A DNA stretch of 64,000 nt from Ostrinia nubilalis (GCF_963855985.1 NW_026973566.1:4502501-4566500), one strand, 5' to 3'. Counted from the stretch's first letter, positions 1-11,857 are shown. The notes: generated by a model not told the origin, from the letters alone. Numbers and translations are program-made.

Positions 1-18
1 GTAAGCATAACAGCTAGC

Positions 19-996
19 ATGACAGATGGGCACACAACTCGAATAAAAGAAGAACTAGACTTGCAAATAAACATAAAGGGAAAAACAATTGACCACCAAG
101 TGTTATATCATCCACAAATCACGAGTATACTGATCGGCATGGACATATTAAATAGAATAGGAGCCAAAATAGAATGGCCCAAAGATAGCACCAAGCAAGG
201 GGAACAAGTGGGAACAACGTCAAGAAAAACTACAGAAGTCAACATCGTACCTACATACGAAATGGCTGAAACACCGACAAGCAAGAAAAAACACAAGATC
301 AAACTCGTACACGAACTTGAACTCGTAAAACCAATCAAGAAAAAAGACTATTCACGGAACCCTAAAAATCAAGAAGTAATAAATAAACACGTAACACGCT
401 TAACACAAGAAACAAAAAAAGACTGGATCCAAAAGAAAATTCAAGAACTACAGAAAAACAGAAACAAAGATTATAAAATGTCAAATAATAGTTTATACAG
501 GAAAATAACAAATCACGCATATGGACCGAGAACAGAAACATCATCAGACTGGAAAATATGCATAAACAACAATGAAAAAGACCAGATTCTCAAAGAAAAC
601 CACGATACACCAACCGCAAGCCATCTAGGAACAGCAAAAACACTGAACAAAATATCACAGAGATATTATTGGCCCGGTATGTACAGAGATGTGTCAACGT
701 ACGTCAAGAACTGCAAAACTTGCCAAGTTAACAACGCACAGACACTCTGGAAAGCGAGCGTAGTGTCTACAAACCCGAGTAGACCACTAGCCAGATCATC
801 AAACCGGTCCACAGACTGGACCGAAATCCTCGATGTCGACACCGTCGACTACCCACAAGACCTGGACTGGCGCGAGTCCGGCCCTGGAGAGGAGCCGACC
901 CGAGCTGAGGACCAGACCAGGAGGCGGCCGGGGAGAAAGAAGAGGCGCGGCCAAATCCAGGACCAGCTAAACAAGGCCAGTAACATTTACTCGTAG
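19..996 (+). pseudogene. Gypsy-type pol remnant, internally deleted
   Basis: A 325-codon open frame carries two recognisable parts of a gypsy-class LTR retrotransposon polyprotein. Residues about 37-50 (ILIGMDILNRIGA) match the C-terminal flap of a retropepsin. Residues 195-235 form the integrase zinc-binding module (H195, H202, C232, C235) with the family string RYYWPGMYRDV. Reverse transcriptase, RNase H and the integrase DDE core, which should lie between and after these, are absent, so the frame joins the protease end to the integrase N-terminus. The tail (260-325) is arginine- and proline-rich and unplaced. The 5' part lies outside the window. It is either a non-autonomous deletion derivative or a decayed copy. 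Confidence 0.75.
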
Positions 997-2360
997 CTTA
1001 ACTTTATACCTAAGTTAGGTTTCTAATAGATAGATACAAAGTACTTAGTAACTGTCTAGTCAGTTCTCGTTAAAGTAAATTCATCAATATTAAAAACAAG
1101 TCAATAATGTAAAAGTATTAATTAACATTACATAGCAACCCTGTATAATCTAGATCATTCAGTTCTTGAATTTAATCTCGTCAAATATCACATATCAATA
1201 ACCTATAACTATTAATTAACATTACATAGTAGCCCTGTATAATTTAAATCGTTCAATTGTTCTATTTAATCTCGTAAAATAACTATTGACGCAAATCGCA
1301 TTGTTATAAATTTACTCGTAACTCGCAACCTAAACTCACATAAATAACAAACCGGTTTGCTACGCGTCAATAGTACTACCAGTTTCTCGATAACTTTTAA
1401 ATAGTAAACAAACATTGTAAGAACGATTCACCGAGCGAGCTCATTTGCATAATTATCAGAGAAACATGTATTTTTCTATTCACCACGGGCGATCAACAGC
1501 GCTCGCTTACTAGATGACTCATAACTAGATTTTACCTGCCTAATGTTTGCGCGCCGCGTCAGGCTGCATTCCATTATGAAATAATATTGTTGTAGTTAAA
1601 ACTTAACCCCTTAACTGCCATTGTCTTGTATAACTTTTAATAATTATAGAAATTATTAACATTAATCAGATGCCTATTCTGAGTATAGTAATTTAAATAA
1701 TAAAACTAGTAAACTAGAAATATTAATAACAAGTGCCATGAATACTATTATTGTATTAAAGAAATATTTCAAGTAATACTCGTAATAACAAATTAAACAA
1801 CTCGTTTAATTAACTCATTAGTTAATGGTAAGCAAAAAAAATTGAAGGTATCTTAATAACATTGTTTCAAAACTAAGCTAAAATTAGCGTTTAATTAGTT
1901 CATTGTAAGCAAAAAAATTAAAGGTATCTTAATAACATTGTTTCAAAACTAAATTAGCTAAAATTAGCGTTTAACGGGTTAATTGTAAACAAAAGGTCAA
2001 AGGTCCTACCTATCTTAACAACATTGTTTCAAAACTAAGTTAGCTTATATGAGCGTTTAATTAGTTCATTGTAAGCAAAAAGTTAAGGGTATCTCAATAA
2101 CATTGTTTCAAGACCAAGTTAGCTAATATTATAATATTATATAAGTAAATAAGTAATGTTCCGTCATGTTTTAAATGAAGAGTTATTATTGGGCTAACGA
2201 TTAAGTACAAGTTCAATCATGTTTTACATTTTAATTTTTACTCGCCATGAAGTTACCCAGAAATAACTTATTATTATCATGACCTTTAGTTGTTCTTAAA
2301 GAACCTTTATGTACCAGACTTGTGATTTTTCCAGGTAAAAATCTCCAAAACAAGGGAGGA
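997..2360. other. AT-rich 3' region of the gypsy-like element
   Basis: Non-coding stretch between the pol remnant and the LTR candidate. It holds the tandem array listed separately and ends in the purine-rich AACAAGGGAGGA directly before TGTGAC, as expected of a polypurine tract. No other gene is seen. Confidence 0.5.
1818..2130 (+). repeat. Tandem array, about four units of 75-90 bases
   Basis: Units share GTAAGCAAAAA, then GGTATCTTAATAACATTG, TTTCAAAACTAA and TTAGCGTTTAA. Four copies are readable by eye, the third and fourth more divergent. It lies in the 3' untranslated part of the gypsy-like element. Confidence 0.8.
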
Positions 2361-3126
2361 TGTGACGCGCCCCGCGACGCATCGACAGCCCTAGCGCAGA
2401 TTTGACAACCCTACGGCTGCGCGGCCGCACGCCGCACGGACCGAGCTAATATAAGAGACGGCGGCGACCGCGGGCGCCTAGCATTCGCTCGGGAGCCATC
2501 GCAACAGCCAGACGATCGCGCGCGCGTCTACGGTTAATTGCGCAAGAGTCCCTAGCGAATAGCTGCCCTCACTGTTCCCACTAACCTGGCTCGATAGGAC
2601 TTTCTGCTCGCGCGGTTTCCGCGACACGAGCGAACCATCGCTGCCTGTATTCACATCCAAATCCCTACCGAGTGCATGCTTTACTCAATCCCGACTTGCG
2701 GTAGCAATCCCGCTGCCACCCTTCCTGTAATTCCTCCCCACTCGCCACGTAGGTCCCAAGCCTTTTACCTTTGGTGCACGAATCCCCACTTCGTTAACCT
2801 CGGTTACCGATTTGGGAGCGAACCGTCCTACCCCCCTAGTTTATAAGTATCCAAACTAACACTCGCTAAACCTCGCACAGGGCGCCGCCCCTCCCGCGGA
2901 TACGTAAACTAGTCTCGGGACGCGAACCGGGCGCGTCGCTATCCCTCTTGTCATAGTAGATTTGCAATTGTAGAATAACTTGTTCATTATTTAAATAATA
3001 GTAATTTAGAGTCAGTGAAACTAGAATAAGTAAACTATTGTGGAACCTGAATTATAAGTGCCATTGTGTTATTGATTGTGCGTTTCCTTGGTCGAATATC
3101 CCTGTAGGCATCTTGGATAGGTACAC
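2361..3126 (+). mobile_element. Candidate 3' LTR of the gypsy-like element
   Basis: Begins with TGTGACGCG immediately after a polypurine tract and carries a TATA-like TAATATAAG near 2,447 followed by a GC-rich leader. The right border is uncertain: ...GGTACACA near 3,126 is the best candidate CA end. No second LTR is in the window, so the call rests on the PPT/TG start and internal promoter. Confidence 0.5.
2447..2455 (+). promoter_or_regulatory. TATA box of the LTR candidate
   Basis: TAATATAAG in an otherwise GC-rich stretch, followed by a GC-rich leader; typical placement for LTR U3/R. Confidence 0.4.
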
Positions 3127-3189
3127 ATCCCTCATCGCAGAAGGCGAACTGGGACTTAGTACTAAACAGCGGGGTGTCAGACTGAGCTA

Positions 3190-4060
3190 GCTAAGACGCC
3201 CCGTTGCAACCTATCCAAGATAATCTTGCAGAAAACCTTTGACGGTATCGAGAGCAAAGTGATACCTCTTCAATTGCTACACTGGCTTAGATCCCCTTTC
3301 TTTGGCACAGTAATTAAAAGCCCCTTATTCCAGTCGTCTGGGAGTTCCTCTTCCATCCAGATGTTTTCGATGAGAGGTGTCAGAACGTCGGCGGCGGAGT
3401 TTACGTCGACTCTCAGCATTTCTGCGGTGATAAGGTCGAGTCCTGGGGCCTTGCCAATCTTGAGGGATAGGATAGCTTTGGTCACTTCGTCGTATGATGG
3501 TGGTTCCACATTGATGTCGAGCAGCCTAGGTGGAGTAGAGGTGTGCTGTGGTGGCTCAGGCGTGGTGGTGGCTGTAATCAAGGTAGGGCGTAAGACCTCC
3601 TGAAAGTGTTCACGCCATCGTTGTTGCCCTTCAGACGACACAATAAGCTCTCCATCACTTGACTTAAGAGGCTTCTTCTTTGGTCTGCTACTTCCTGCCA
3701 AGGTTTTCGTCGCTTTGTACAGCTCTCTCAGATTGCCAGTGTTAGCAGCGAGTTGGGCCTTGTCAGCAACCCCGTCAGCCCACAGCCTTTTGTCTTTCCG
3801 CGTGCTGCGGTAGATTTCCCTGCGCATCTGACGGTACTGCTGTCTGAGGGTGGCTATAAGTTGCACGTCCGGTGGTTTGTAGCAACTTTAGGTGGAGCTC
3901 TCTACGGTCGCTGATCAGCTGCCATGTGGATTGTGACATCCAGTCCTCGCGAGTGTGCGTGTTGTGACCCAAGACGAAAAAAGCTGGTCTCTGTGTAGGC
4001 CACTTTGATATGGTTCCACTTTTCGTCTATTGAGCATTTCTCGTCATCAAGGGCGGAGAA
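3190..4060 (-). pseudogene. Non-LTR retrotransposon RT fragment
   Basis: The minus strand encodes the linker and N-terminal part of a LINE reverse transcriptase. The 198-codon frame (3,866 to 3,270) ends with AILSLKIGKAPGLDLITAEML, then DDWNKGLLITVPKKGDLSQC, the standard fingers region. Coding similarity continues past an in-frame TGA (expected WRGITLLS, then KIILDR) to about 3,190. Upstream it continues in another frame to about 4,057. It is frameshifted, has a nonsense codon and lacks the catalytic YxDD region. The clade is not resolved; an RTE/CR1-like affinity is possible. Confidence 0.75.
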
Positions 4061-4099
4061 ACAATTCAATGCAAATGCAATTTCTTACAAAACTTGCGC

Positions 4100-4918
4100 G
4101 CAAAAAGCAAATCTAGTATGTAAATCATCAAACTTCTAATGCTCGTAACTCAGTTCAGACTGAGTTTAGAGGTATACATGTAATAGTAAGTTTGGTTTAT
4201 TACACTACTTGCAAACAAAACTTGGTTTGGTCGATGGCCGCGCGAAAAAAAAAGACGCCAATTTCCGGCATTGTCTTTTGGCATGAAGCATTGTCATATA
4301 ATGCAAATATAGGAAAAATTGCGAAAATCACATTTTTTTAGTTACATAATATAATAAAAATATTTTAATGAAATGAAACTTACTACCTTATTTCTCACGA
4401 ACGAATAAAGATATCAAATTGAAATTTATACCAAATACCTGTCTATTGTCCCTTTAAGCAGTGAAAAAATCAAACTTCTAAGTTAACGCGATCAAAAGAT
4501 ACAGCAGTTTATACCGACACCTTAGACGAATTTCCGTCACACGCTAGGGAAAATGATAAATTTGAAGTTACATAAAATATTATTTTTGCTTAAATGACAT
4601 AAAATATTTTTTTAATCATTATAAATATACTACCTACCCTTTTTCACATGAACGCGTAGAGATATTAAAGTTGAAATTCATATCACACACCTTCTTAAAT
4701 CTAATTGCCTCTAAACTGTGAAAAATTCTAAATCAACGCAAAAATTCAAAACGCCGCATATTTTGAAATTCGCCACTACTCGCAACGGAATCAAAACTTA
4801 AAGACTACTACGATATCTAGTAAGTAATTTGATTTAATACGTCATAAATTGTAAACCGCTACGTTTATACGGCGGAACCCTCGGTGTGCGAGTCCGACTC
4901 ACACTTGGCCGGTTTTTT
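4100..4918. repeat. Dispersed repeat ending GGAACCCTCGG...GGCCGG-T(n)
   Basis: An anonymous AT-rich stretch ends with a distinctive terminus (4,874-4,918: GGAACCCTCGGTG, then CGAGTCCGACTC, then CACTTGGCCGG and a T run). The same terminus occurs at 8,879-8,925 and, inverted and diverged, at 25,775. The left border is not defined. It abuts a Polinton fragment, which it probably truncated. Confidence 0.6.
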
Positions 4919-4929
4919 TTACTAAAGGG

Positions 4930-5112
4930 TGTGAAAAAGTGCAGTGGATAAAAGATATGTTTAATAACTTAAATGTATATAATTTAGAAGATAAACATTG
5001 TCCTAGTTTATTAAGCCTGTATAAAGAGTATTCAAATTCGTCAGATATTTTAAGCTGTATTCATCATGATAATATACCTATGTGCTTTAAAAATTGTATT
5101 TTATTTAAATAA
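4930..5112 (+). pseudogene. Polinton VDxQGF-type protein, C-terminal fragment
   Basis: About 60 codons align along their length with the C-terminal third of the small protein at 58,317-58,793. Shared strings are CEKVxW, NLEDKxCPSL, LYxxY and SCIxHDNI. The N-terminal two thirds are missing because another repeat ends directly upstream. Near the stop the frame is shifted by one base relative to the intact paralog, so the final KW-KEN residues fall in another frame. It sits about 400 bases from a Polinton-like terminus, the same distance and order as in the complete element. Confidence 0.8.
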
Positions 5113-5518
5113 GTGGTATAAAGAAAATATTAATGATTGAATAAATAAATATAAAGATATTTGTTTGTTTTATTTTCTAGTGACTATTGAACTTAAGCCT
5201 AACTAAATCCGTTGTGAATAATGTTTAAAAAGAGTTTCGATTTAATCTGAATGTGAGGACAATCAGTTAATTCAAGAGGCAGTTCAACTGGACTAAAATT
5301 CACTGTGTTTAACATAGTAATTCTAGATTTTAAATGATAGTGAAATAAAAAAACTTATCAGTCAATTCAATGAATAGATCAAGTATTCAAAAATTAGAAA
5401 GTACTATTTGAATGATTGTGTAAAACAACTTCTCATTCAATTCAATGAATAGTTCAAGTATTAAAAATTGGGGCACCTGGAGCGTCGAGTGATTCAGGTG
5501 CCCCAATTTTTAACTACT
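5113..5518 (+). mobile_element. Right terminus of a diverged Polinton
   Basis: AT-rich spacer rich in TTCAATGAATAG motifs, ending in a hairpin-forming TIR whose last bases (CCCCAATTTTTAACTACT) parallel CCCCAATTTTACCCTACT of the complete element. There is no left end, so target duplication cannot be tested. The internal sequence differs enough to be another lineage. Confidence 0.65.
5463..5511. repeat. Perfect 17-base hairpin at the Polinton terminus
   Basis: Arm AAAAATTGGGGCACCTG at 5,463-5,479 and its exact complement at 5,495-5,511, separated by a 15-base loop. It is a short version of the palindromic TIR at 42,940-43,142. Confidence 0.85.
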
Positions 5519-5830
5519 GGTACAGACATGTGCCGGGCCGATTCTCCCCTATCCGTCCCCCGGACACGGCCTGAGCCGAGGTCCGAGCCTACCGTGGCGC
5601 CCTCAGGCCGCGTTCGTAGTCCCCTCGATCGGGCCTACTAGAGTGAGCCCGCCGTAGGCTGGACTTTGGTCCAACACCGCGGTGGGCAACCCTCTAGTTG
5701 GGTTCGCCACTGATCGGGCGCCTTATGCGCTCGATACGGCCCGATCGCGAATGTCGGTCTGCGACCGACGCGGACGAGCCTCGGCCTCGTCGCGTCTTTC
5801 CATTCTATACATAGCCAGAACGCAAGGGTG
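5519..5830. other. GC-rich, no gene recognised
   Basis: Markedly GC- and CpG-rich relative to its surroundings, with many short CGATCGGG-like words. No open frame or RNA gene was recognised. It could be the promoter-like end of a retroelement. Confidence 0.35.
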
Positions 5831-5834
5831 TGAA

Positions 5835-7040
5835 ACTAATCGAGTATAGTTTGGATGTGACTTTTTTTACTAAGCTCCTCCAAACTATACACGACCAGTA
5901 CGCATACGCTGCGTACTGCTCGCGTATACTTTGTAGTGACTTAGGTCAATTATCTTACTCCAAAATATACATCGTCAGTACGCATACGGACTAATCATGT
6001 ATGTATTGTAATAAGTTCGCGATTACAATGTATACACGAGTACTTAGTTGCATGCTCGTCATTTTGACTTATTTACCTCTCTTTCTATTACATATTAATT
6101 CATAACTGCGTGTCTACTTTAAACATTGAATCAATTTCGACACGTGCCATTGTTTTTGATAAAGAGCTTTTTGGTGTTTCATATTCTGCCATAGAAAAGA
6201 TATTTGTTTTGGGGCTGAATAACTCTTAAATTAAGAATTATGTATGTCAAAATGATTTTTGTTCTTGAGATAAAAGCATATAAATAAAAATAAATATCCC
6301 TGGACATTTTACACTGCGCTTCTAGTCCCAAACTAAGCAAAGCTTGTACTATGGGTACTAGATAACGGATATAAACATACTTAAATACTTTTTTTGTAAA
6401 TACATACTTATTATACATAGAAGACACCCAGTCCAATACAAACAAATATCAAAATATGTTCATGCACACAAATTAATGTTTGTACTGTGCGGGAATCGAA
6501 CCCGCTACCTCCGGAACAGTTATCCGTTTCGAACCACTACACCGAACGGTCGACAATTTTAGTTAATAATGCACGTTTAACTTTCTTCATTCACTCTCAC
6601 TAATAAATAATTGTTATTTAATGAGAAATCAACCTAATCAATTTAATTTCAAAAACCACTTACATTAGTGTTATAAATCTAGATTTATTATAATAATATG
6701 TAGATTCAGTAAAATAATAATATTTTATGTAATAATTAATGAATTTAAAAATGGCATCACCGTACGTGATCTACATAGTAGGTAGTTCTTATTTCTAATC
6801 TCGAGGACAAAGCACGAGCATAATATCTAATAAATGTAATAATTTTAAATACAATTCCATATTTTATTAAATCAAATAAACTAAACACACTCTAGTCAAC
6901 TGTAAGTGGTGTAGTATAGTTTGGAGCGAAGACGGAATCCATCCACGATACAAACTATACACGATCAGTACGCAAAATTCGTGTATAGTTTGTAGTGACC
7001 GACTTACAAAGAGACACTCCAAAATAAACACGAGCAGTTT
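5835..7040. repeat. Alternating-orientation GTATAGTTTGG repeats, split in two
   Basis: Short units GTATAGTTTGG/GTAGTGAC and their complement CCAAACTATACACG followed by AGTACGCA alternate in orientation at about 5,838, 5,883, 5,925, 5,962 and again at 6,912, 6,948, 6,980 and 7,018. The two clusters are separated by a block that contains a SINE. Confidence 0.65.
6225..6556 (-). mobile_element. tRNA-derived SINE (lepidopteran type)
   Basis: Read on the minus strand, the head has an A-box-like GTGTAGTGGTTCG and a B box in GCGGGTTCGATTCCCGC (complement at 6,490-6,506). The body contains CCCATAGTACAAGC and TTTGGGACTAG and an AT-rich tail. A second copy of the same family is at 40,566-40,850 on the plus strand. 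Confidence 0.8.
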
Positions 7041-7079
7041 CCTATGGGTGCGTTCTGGCCATGTATAGAACGGAAAGAC

Positions 7080-7869
7080 GCGGCCTCGTCGGCACGCGCA
7101 CCGACGATCGCCAAACGGCTAGAGTACCTTCTGTACCTACTCGCCACTCTGCCCGGTGAAGCTGGAAAAGCTCTTCAAGCTACCAGCGCGCGTCCCTTCA
7201 AAAAAAAAAAAAAAACCAGCGGCCAGTTCATTTCGCGACGCGCCGCGCTTCCGTACCACGGAACACGATACCGATACGCACGAAGTGAACGCACACACGC
7301 GCATTGCGAGTATACGGTCTGCTTACGTAACACGGAACCAGGCCTGGCTCACTCCGCGCGGTACATCCGATAATTACCTACAGCAAAGCGCCCCGCCGCA
7401 CAGTGATCAATAATGAGATATTAGGTGGATAATATTCAAATTTGACATTGTGAGGGTAGTTAAAACAAATCATCGCGATGTGATTGGGGGTACTTACCTC
7501 ATATTCTTGTTTAATATGAACGGTTAAAGGTAAGTCATTACTGAGATAATCAGCTAGTAAATGCAGTGCTCTCGCTAATTTGTACTGATTTGTTCTATTT
7601 ACTTCCTGTTTTCGCGCACAGTTATCTGTTTGGTGTGACTTATACAGTGCATTATTGCGTATTATGAAATATGGTACACATTAATGAAGGTATGTACTTC
7701 ATTTTCTATAACACTTAGTAACTGTTAATTGTTATAGTAATTTAGAAAAAATATTCAAAACTTAGCTTAAAATTTTAGGTATTTTATTTTATTTTAAAGC
7801 CTGTATCTTACAAGGAACATATTAGAACATGGAAATTTTGGTACTGGTAGATAGCTGGAAGTCTGTATT
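7080..7869. other. No gene recognised
   Basis: The first 300 bases are GC-richer with a 14-A run near 7,201 and overlapping open frames that look like composition artefacts. The rest is AT-rich anonymous sequence. Confidence 0.3.
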
Positions 7870-8480
7870 ATGGTATTCAATAAAAAAAATACCCCAAACT
7901 ACCCCTGCCTGAACAAACTTTTCCTTTTTGCAGAAAACGAAACTACAGTTAGAAATTCAGATTTATTTAAAAACCTCAAAAAACTTCCTCCAATTAAACC
8001 TACAACTAAGCAATCTAAAGATATATTATTAAACTATGTCTATGAGGTCATTACAGTATCAGATTTGATAACACAAGAGCGAAATGAGTTACGAAATTCA
8101 AAAAATAGCTTTTGTTTGTCAGCTTCCAGAAATTGATTAAAATCGGCAAAGATATCTCTCAATTTGAAAAAGAAATATGAGAATTAGTTGTGTAAATGCA
8201 TAATAACATCTGGAGATCATTATTGAACAGCCTTCAACTTCAGGGTCTGTAGGTAGAGGACGCCCGAAAAAGTCTTTCATGGATTTAGGTGACAGGACTA
8301 AGCGTAGTAGATTAGAAGACGAAGTATCATCCAGAATTGAAGAATAGTTGTGCTTAGCAGCCGAGATGAAAGTTCATTCAGTCGGAAAACGTAGGGCTGC
8401 CTCAGCACTTCATAACCTTTCATCGTCATCTCCTGAAATTACTGTTCGACGTTTTGTTACGAGGCAGTCTACAGAATGAT
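7870..8480 (+). pseudogene. Degenerate coding trace with an RGRPKK motif
   Basis: An 88-codon open frame (7,870-8,136) is followed, in other frames, by a stretch around 8,240-8,480 readable as GSVGRGRPKKSFMDLGDRT and then a Lys/Arg-rich segment, interrupted by a stop. The GRPxK...DLGxRxKR pattern occurs in proteins of insect DNA transposons, but I cannot name the family. Nothing here is intact. Confidence 0.35.
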
Positions 8481-8559
8481 ATTTCGTATTCGACAAAATA
8501 GGCACTAGCACTTTTTACCCAATTGAAATTAACTCGTCTTCAATATATTGAACTAAGGG

Positions 8560-8930
8560 CATCTTCAGGGGGGGTCCCCATACTTAGAACTGAAACTCGA
8601 AAATATTTTTTTCATCAAACCCATACGTGTGGGGTATCTCTGGATAGGTCTTCAAAAATGATATTGAGGTTTCTAATATCATTTTTTTCTAAACTGAATA
8701 GTTTGCGCGAGAGATTCTTCCAAAGTGATAAAATGAGAATTTTAAAGTTACTACTACTTTCCTCATGAACGCGTAGAGGTATTTAATTGAAATTCATATC
8801 AAATAATCAGGTCCATAGTACCTTTAAGCTGTAACAAAATCAAAGTTATATGTATACCTACAGGTTTGTACGGAACTAACGGAACCCTCGGTGCGCGAGT
8901 CCGACTCGCACTTGGCCGGTTTTTTAAAAT
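8560..8930. repeat. Dispersed repeat, second copy of the GGCCGG-T(n) family
   Basis: Includes CAAACCCATACGTGTGGGG and ends 8,879-8,925 in CGGAACCCTCGGTGCGCG, then AGTCCGACTCGCACTTGGCC and a T run, the terminus shared with 4,874-4,918. Confidence 0.6.
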
Positions 8931-9599
8931 TGTAGTCTCAAATACATTATTTTAATAAAGAAATATTTATTTACTTAATGATATTTTCAATAACATTATT
9001 AGATAATTGTAATTTCAGATTAAAATATTTTTGTCATCCTAAATTCTGATTATTGATCACTGTGCGCCGGCGGGTATTATATCAGTCGAGTGTCACGCGC
9101 GCGCCCGTCAGGACTTGATGTTTGCTTTTAATAAATAATTTCTTTTGAATACAATTTATGACGTTTAAAGAATTTTATAGTTTAATTACCTATTACCTGC
9201 CCCTGTAAATGAAACGGAAGCGTAACAGCGGGAGTCGGGACACCAAATTACGGCTAGCTCTTTTTTTAAGCTAGTTCTTTTACCATAATGCATAGGTTTC
9301 AACAAAAAAACATTGTTGCCAAAGTGAAGCGAGTAACATTAGAGTAAGTTTGCGCAAAGCCAAATACAAACATGATTTTCGGGTGACGCTTCTCGTTCTA
9401 GGATGAAGCCGTTTCGTGTTTGCGTAGTAAGTAGGTAGGTATGCCATTATTTTTTCTGTAATAGTATGTTTAATTTATTCGTCTTATGTTAAAATAGATA
9501 TGAATGAAGAAGACATTATATTAAAATAAGTACTTTTATATCCTAAGTAGGTATATTTGAAATTTTATTTTTTCAAAGGTAGAATAACAGTAATACTTA
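8931..9599. other. Anonymous AT-rich DNA
   Basis: No gene, long repeat or RNA recognised. Confidence 0.3.
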
Positions 9600-9705
9600 C
9601 CTACATACGTACGTACCTCTTTACAAATAAGTAGAATAATTATTTTTTCACTAGACAGCAACCCTAACAGCGTAAGAAGGGTTCAGAGGCACGCGATAGA
9701 ATCTC
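9600..9705 (+). repeat. Direct repeat shared with 20,180-20,285
   Basis: Both copies contain CATACGTA, then TTACAAATAAGTAGA, CACTAGA, AGCAACCCTAACAG and GGTTCAGAGGCACGCG (or close variants). After 9,705 a readable but unrecognised plus-strand frame continues to about 9,850. The family is unknown. Confidence 0.6.
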
Positions 9706-11070
9706 TGGCAATTGACTGGGAGCCATTGACGTTGGCTACATGTATTGACCTGAAGGTCGAGCTGTTTACTGGGAATATTCTTAAGCTTTTCGACAAACAT
9801 GCGCTCATTCACACAGTCCGCATTAAGGCGATTACATGGCCGAACGACCTTGAGCATTAGAGCAAGACAACGCGCCTCCCGCCGCGCATCCGCGCTTCTG
9901 CTCGATATCAAAGAGCGCTCAGAATACAGATGCGAAGCGCTGCCAATTCTAACATAACCTGCCTACGAGAATGTTGACTCGATTTTAATTTTTACGCAGA
10001 TCGAAAAAAATTGCGATGCTTATTTTGTGTTTCATAACAGAATTTAAAAAAAATCATAAATTATACAGAATAATAATAATTCTTGTCAGCATAATTTTCA
10101 AACTGAAATAAAATTTAAATATAATGATTATATTTCAATTAGTACATCATTTCATTACACTTCAATTAGTACCATAACTATGAAAAATAAACAGTTTTTT
10201 CCTCCTGTAAAGTTTGCTCAAAGGGATGTAAGCAGTTTGAAAGTTAGGCTGACGATAATCGTGTGTCTAAGTGAGCTTCTAAAAAGTTTTTAAATATGTG
10301 TCGGAGTACCTACCTAAATGTAAATGTCTATCTGGGCAGATTCAAAATATTGGTCAACATTGAATAAAATATTTTTGATCATTGAATACAATTTTAGACT
10401 TTACTTTCTCTGTTATTATTTTTTGGTAAAATCGAGGAATTTTCTGGTACATACATTTGGCTATTATGATCTTGATGATAACTATGATGAAATATAAGAT
10501 TTTAAATTTTCGCGTTCTATTTCAACTAAAATAGATAAACACGGATTGAGCGACATTTTTGTATGAGTTACATGTCAAGTACGAATACGAATACTGTGTG
10601 TCGAGGTAACGCCACTACAGTGTAACAATGACAATATTAAGAGGGTAGTTTAAAATATTTAAGCCCACCCGAACGGACAATTCCAGCAGCTGCCAGTCTG
10701 CTTGTGATCACGGCAGCCGATAAATCAAGCCGCATACAAAAAAAGAATTTTTTTCTATAAGCGGTTATTATTTTTGATTTGATTTTGAAATAAATCATAT
10801 AAAAAAGCAATGAAAAGCAGTATATGATATACTGTGTGGTGTCTTAAATAAAACACTGGTATATGTTCACTGTGTAAGCTAGTGCAAGCACTGACGTCCG
10901 TCCCGTGTGGCGGCCCGACTACGACTGACCCCCCACCGCGCCGTACTAGTCAGTGTTGCCATAGCGCACACTCTTTATTTGTGTAGTAGTACACCACATC
11001 TCTTCCTTATTTTATTTGATTCGAGACAAGCTATATTATAATTAATATTACTACTAAATTAAAGTACATT
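9706..11070. other. Anonymous DNA, mostly AT-rich
   Basis: No gene recognised. A GC-richer patch at 10,870-10,965 lacks coding or RNA features I can support. Confidence 0.3.
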
Positions 11071-11077
11071 GGTTTGT

Positions 11078-11400
11078 AATAACTAGTAAGTAGGTACTTT
11101 CTATAAGCTTACAAATTATACACAAATATTTTGCTTATTCAATTTCCTGACACGTTACTCATCTTCCTTTCAATTAAATTGAAACAAGTCAAAATATTCA
11201 ACCATCTTTGGACAATAACCCATTAATGATCTGTAATACTTAATTAGTAAGTACTTTCTATAAGCTTACCTACAAATTACACATACACATAAATATTTTG
11301 GTTATTCAATTTCCTGACACGTTACACATATTCCTTTCAATTAAATTGAAACAAATCAAAAGGTCAAATTAATATTCAACCATCTTTGGACAAAATAGCC
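11078..11400 (+). repeat. Tandem duplication, two units of about 150 bases
   Basis: Both units contain ACTTTCTATAAGCTTAC, then AATTTCCTGACACGTTAC, CCTTTCAATTAAATTGAAAC and TTCAACCATCTTTGGACAA. Small indels separate the units. Confidence 0.85.
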
Positions 11401-11689
11401 AATTTATCAAATAAAATATTAGACTCAAACATCACAACACATTATTATTTGACCTCAAATAAGTTAATAAATAGTAGGTGTGTCCTATTACATTACGAAT
11501 TTCCCACAAGATAGGTAGGTATCTCAAATTAACATGTCAATTATTTTTCTTACAATTTTAATTTCCTTAGTGGAGGCCTAGGATACGCGCCATGATAAAC
11601 TTTGAATGATAAGCCCATACGTCTGTTGTCTAAAATCATGGAAAGATTCCATCAGGGTGCGCATCCTAGCTCAGCTGATCTAGTTAAAT

Positions 11690-11800
11690 ACAATAAAAAT
11701 AAAGTTTCATCTACCACTGCTTCGGAACAGTAAGTGGGCCAGTGCTGAGAAGAAGCAGCGCAAGAAACTCAGTCACCTCTGTGGGCCGCTTTTAAAGGCT
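11690..11800. mobile_element. LINE/SINE tail fragment
   Basis: Carries CCAGTGCTGAGAAGAAGC, then AACTCAGTCACC, shared with the insertion at 22,398-22,683. Only a short fragment. Confidence 0.5.
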
Positions 11801-11838
11801 TTACTAGTATTTTATATATTGATGCGAGCGAGCGAAGA

Positions 11839-11857
11839 TAATAATAATAATAATAAG
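11839..11857. repeat. (TAA)n target tract of the Dong/R4 element
   Basis: A run of about six ATA/TAA triplets ends exactly where the LINE 5' region (GCCCCCCAAAGTCC) begins. Dong of Bombyx is known from TAA repeats. Confidence 0.75.

Noticed and set aside
3226..3603. 125-codon plus-strand frame
   Set aside because: Antisense shadow of the LINE RT fragment.
6481..6560. Functional tRNA gene
   Set aside because: A and B boxes are present but the acceptor stem cannot be closed and the body continues as a SINE shared with 40,566.
7044..7413. Two overlapping Arg/Ala-rich frames
   Set aside because: GC-rich, overlapping in different frames, no motif; likely composition.
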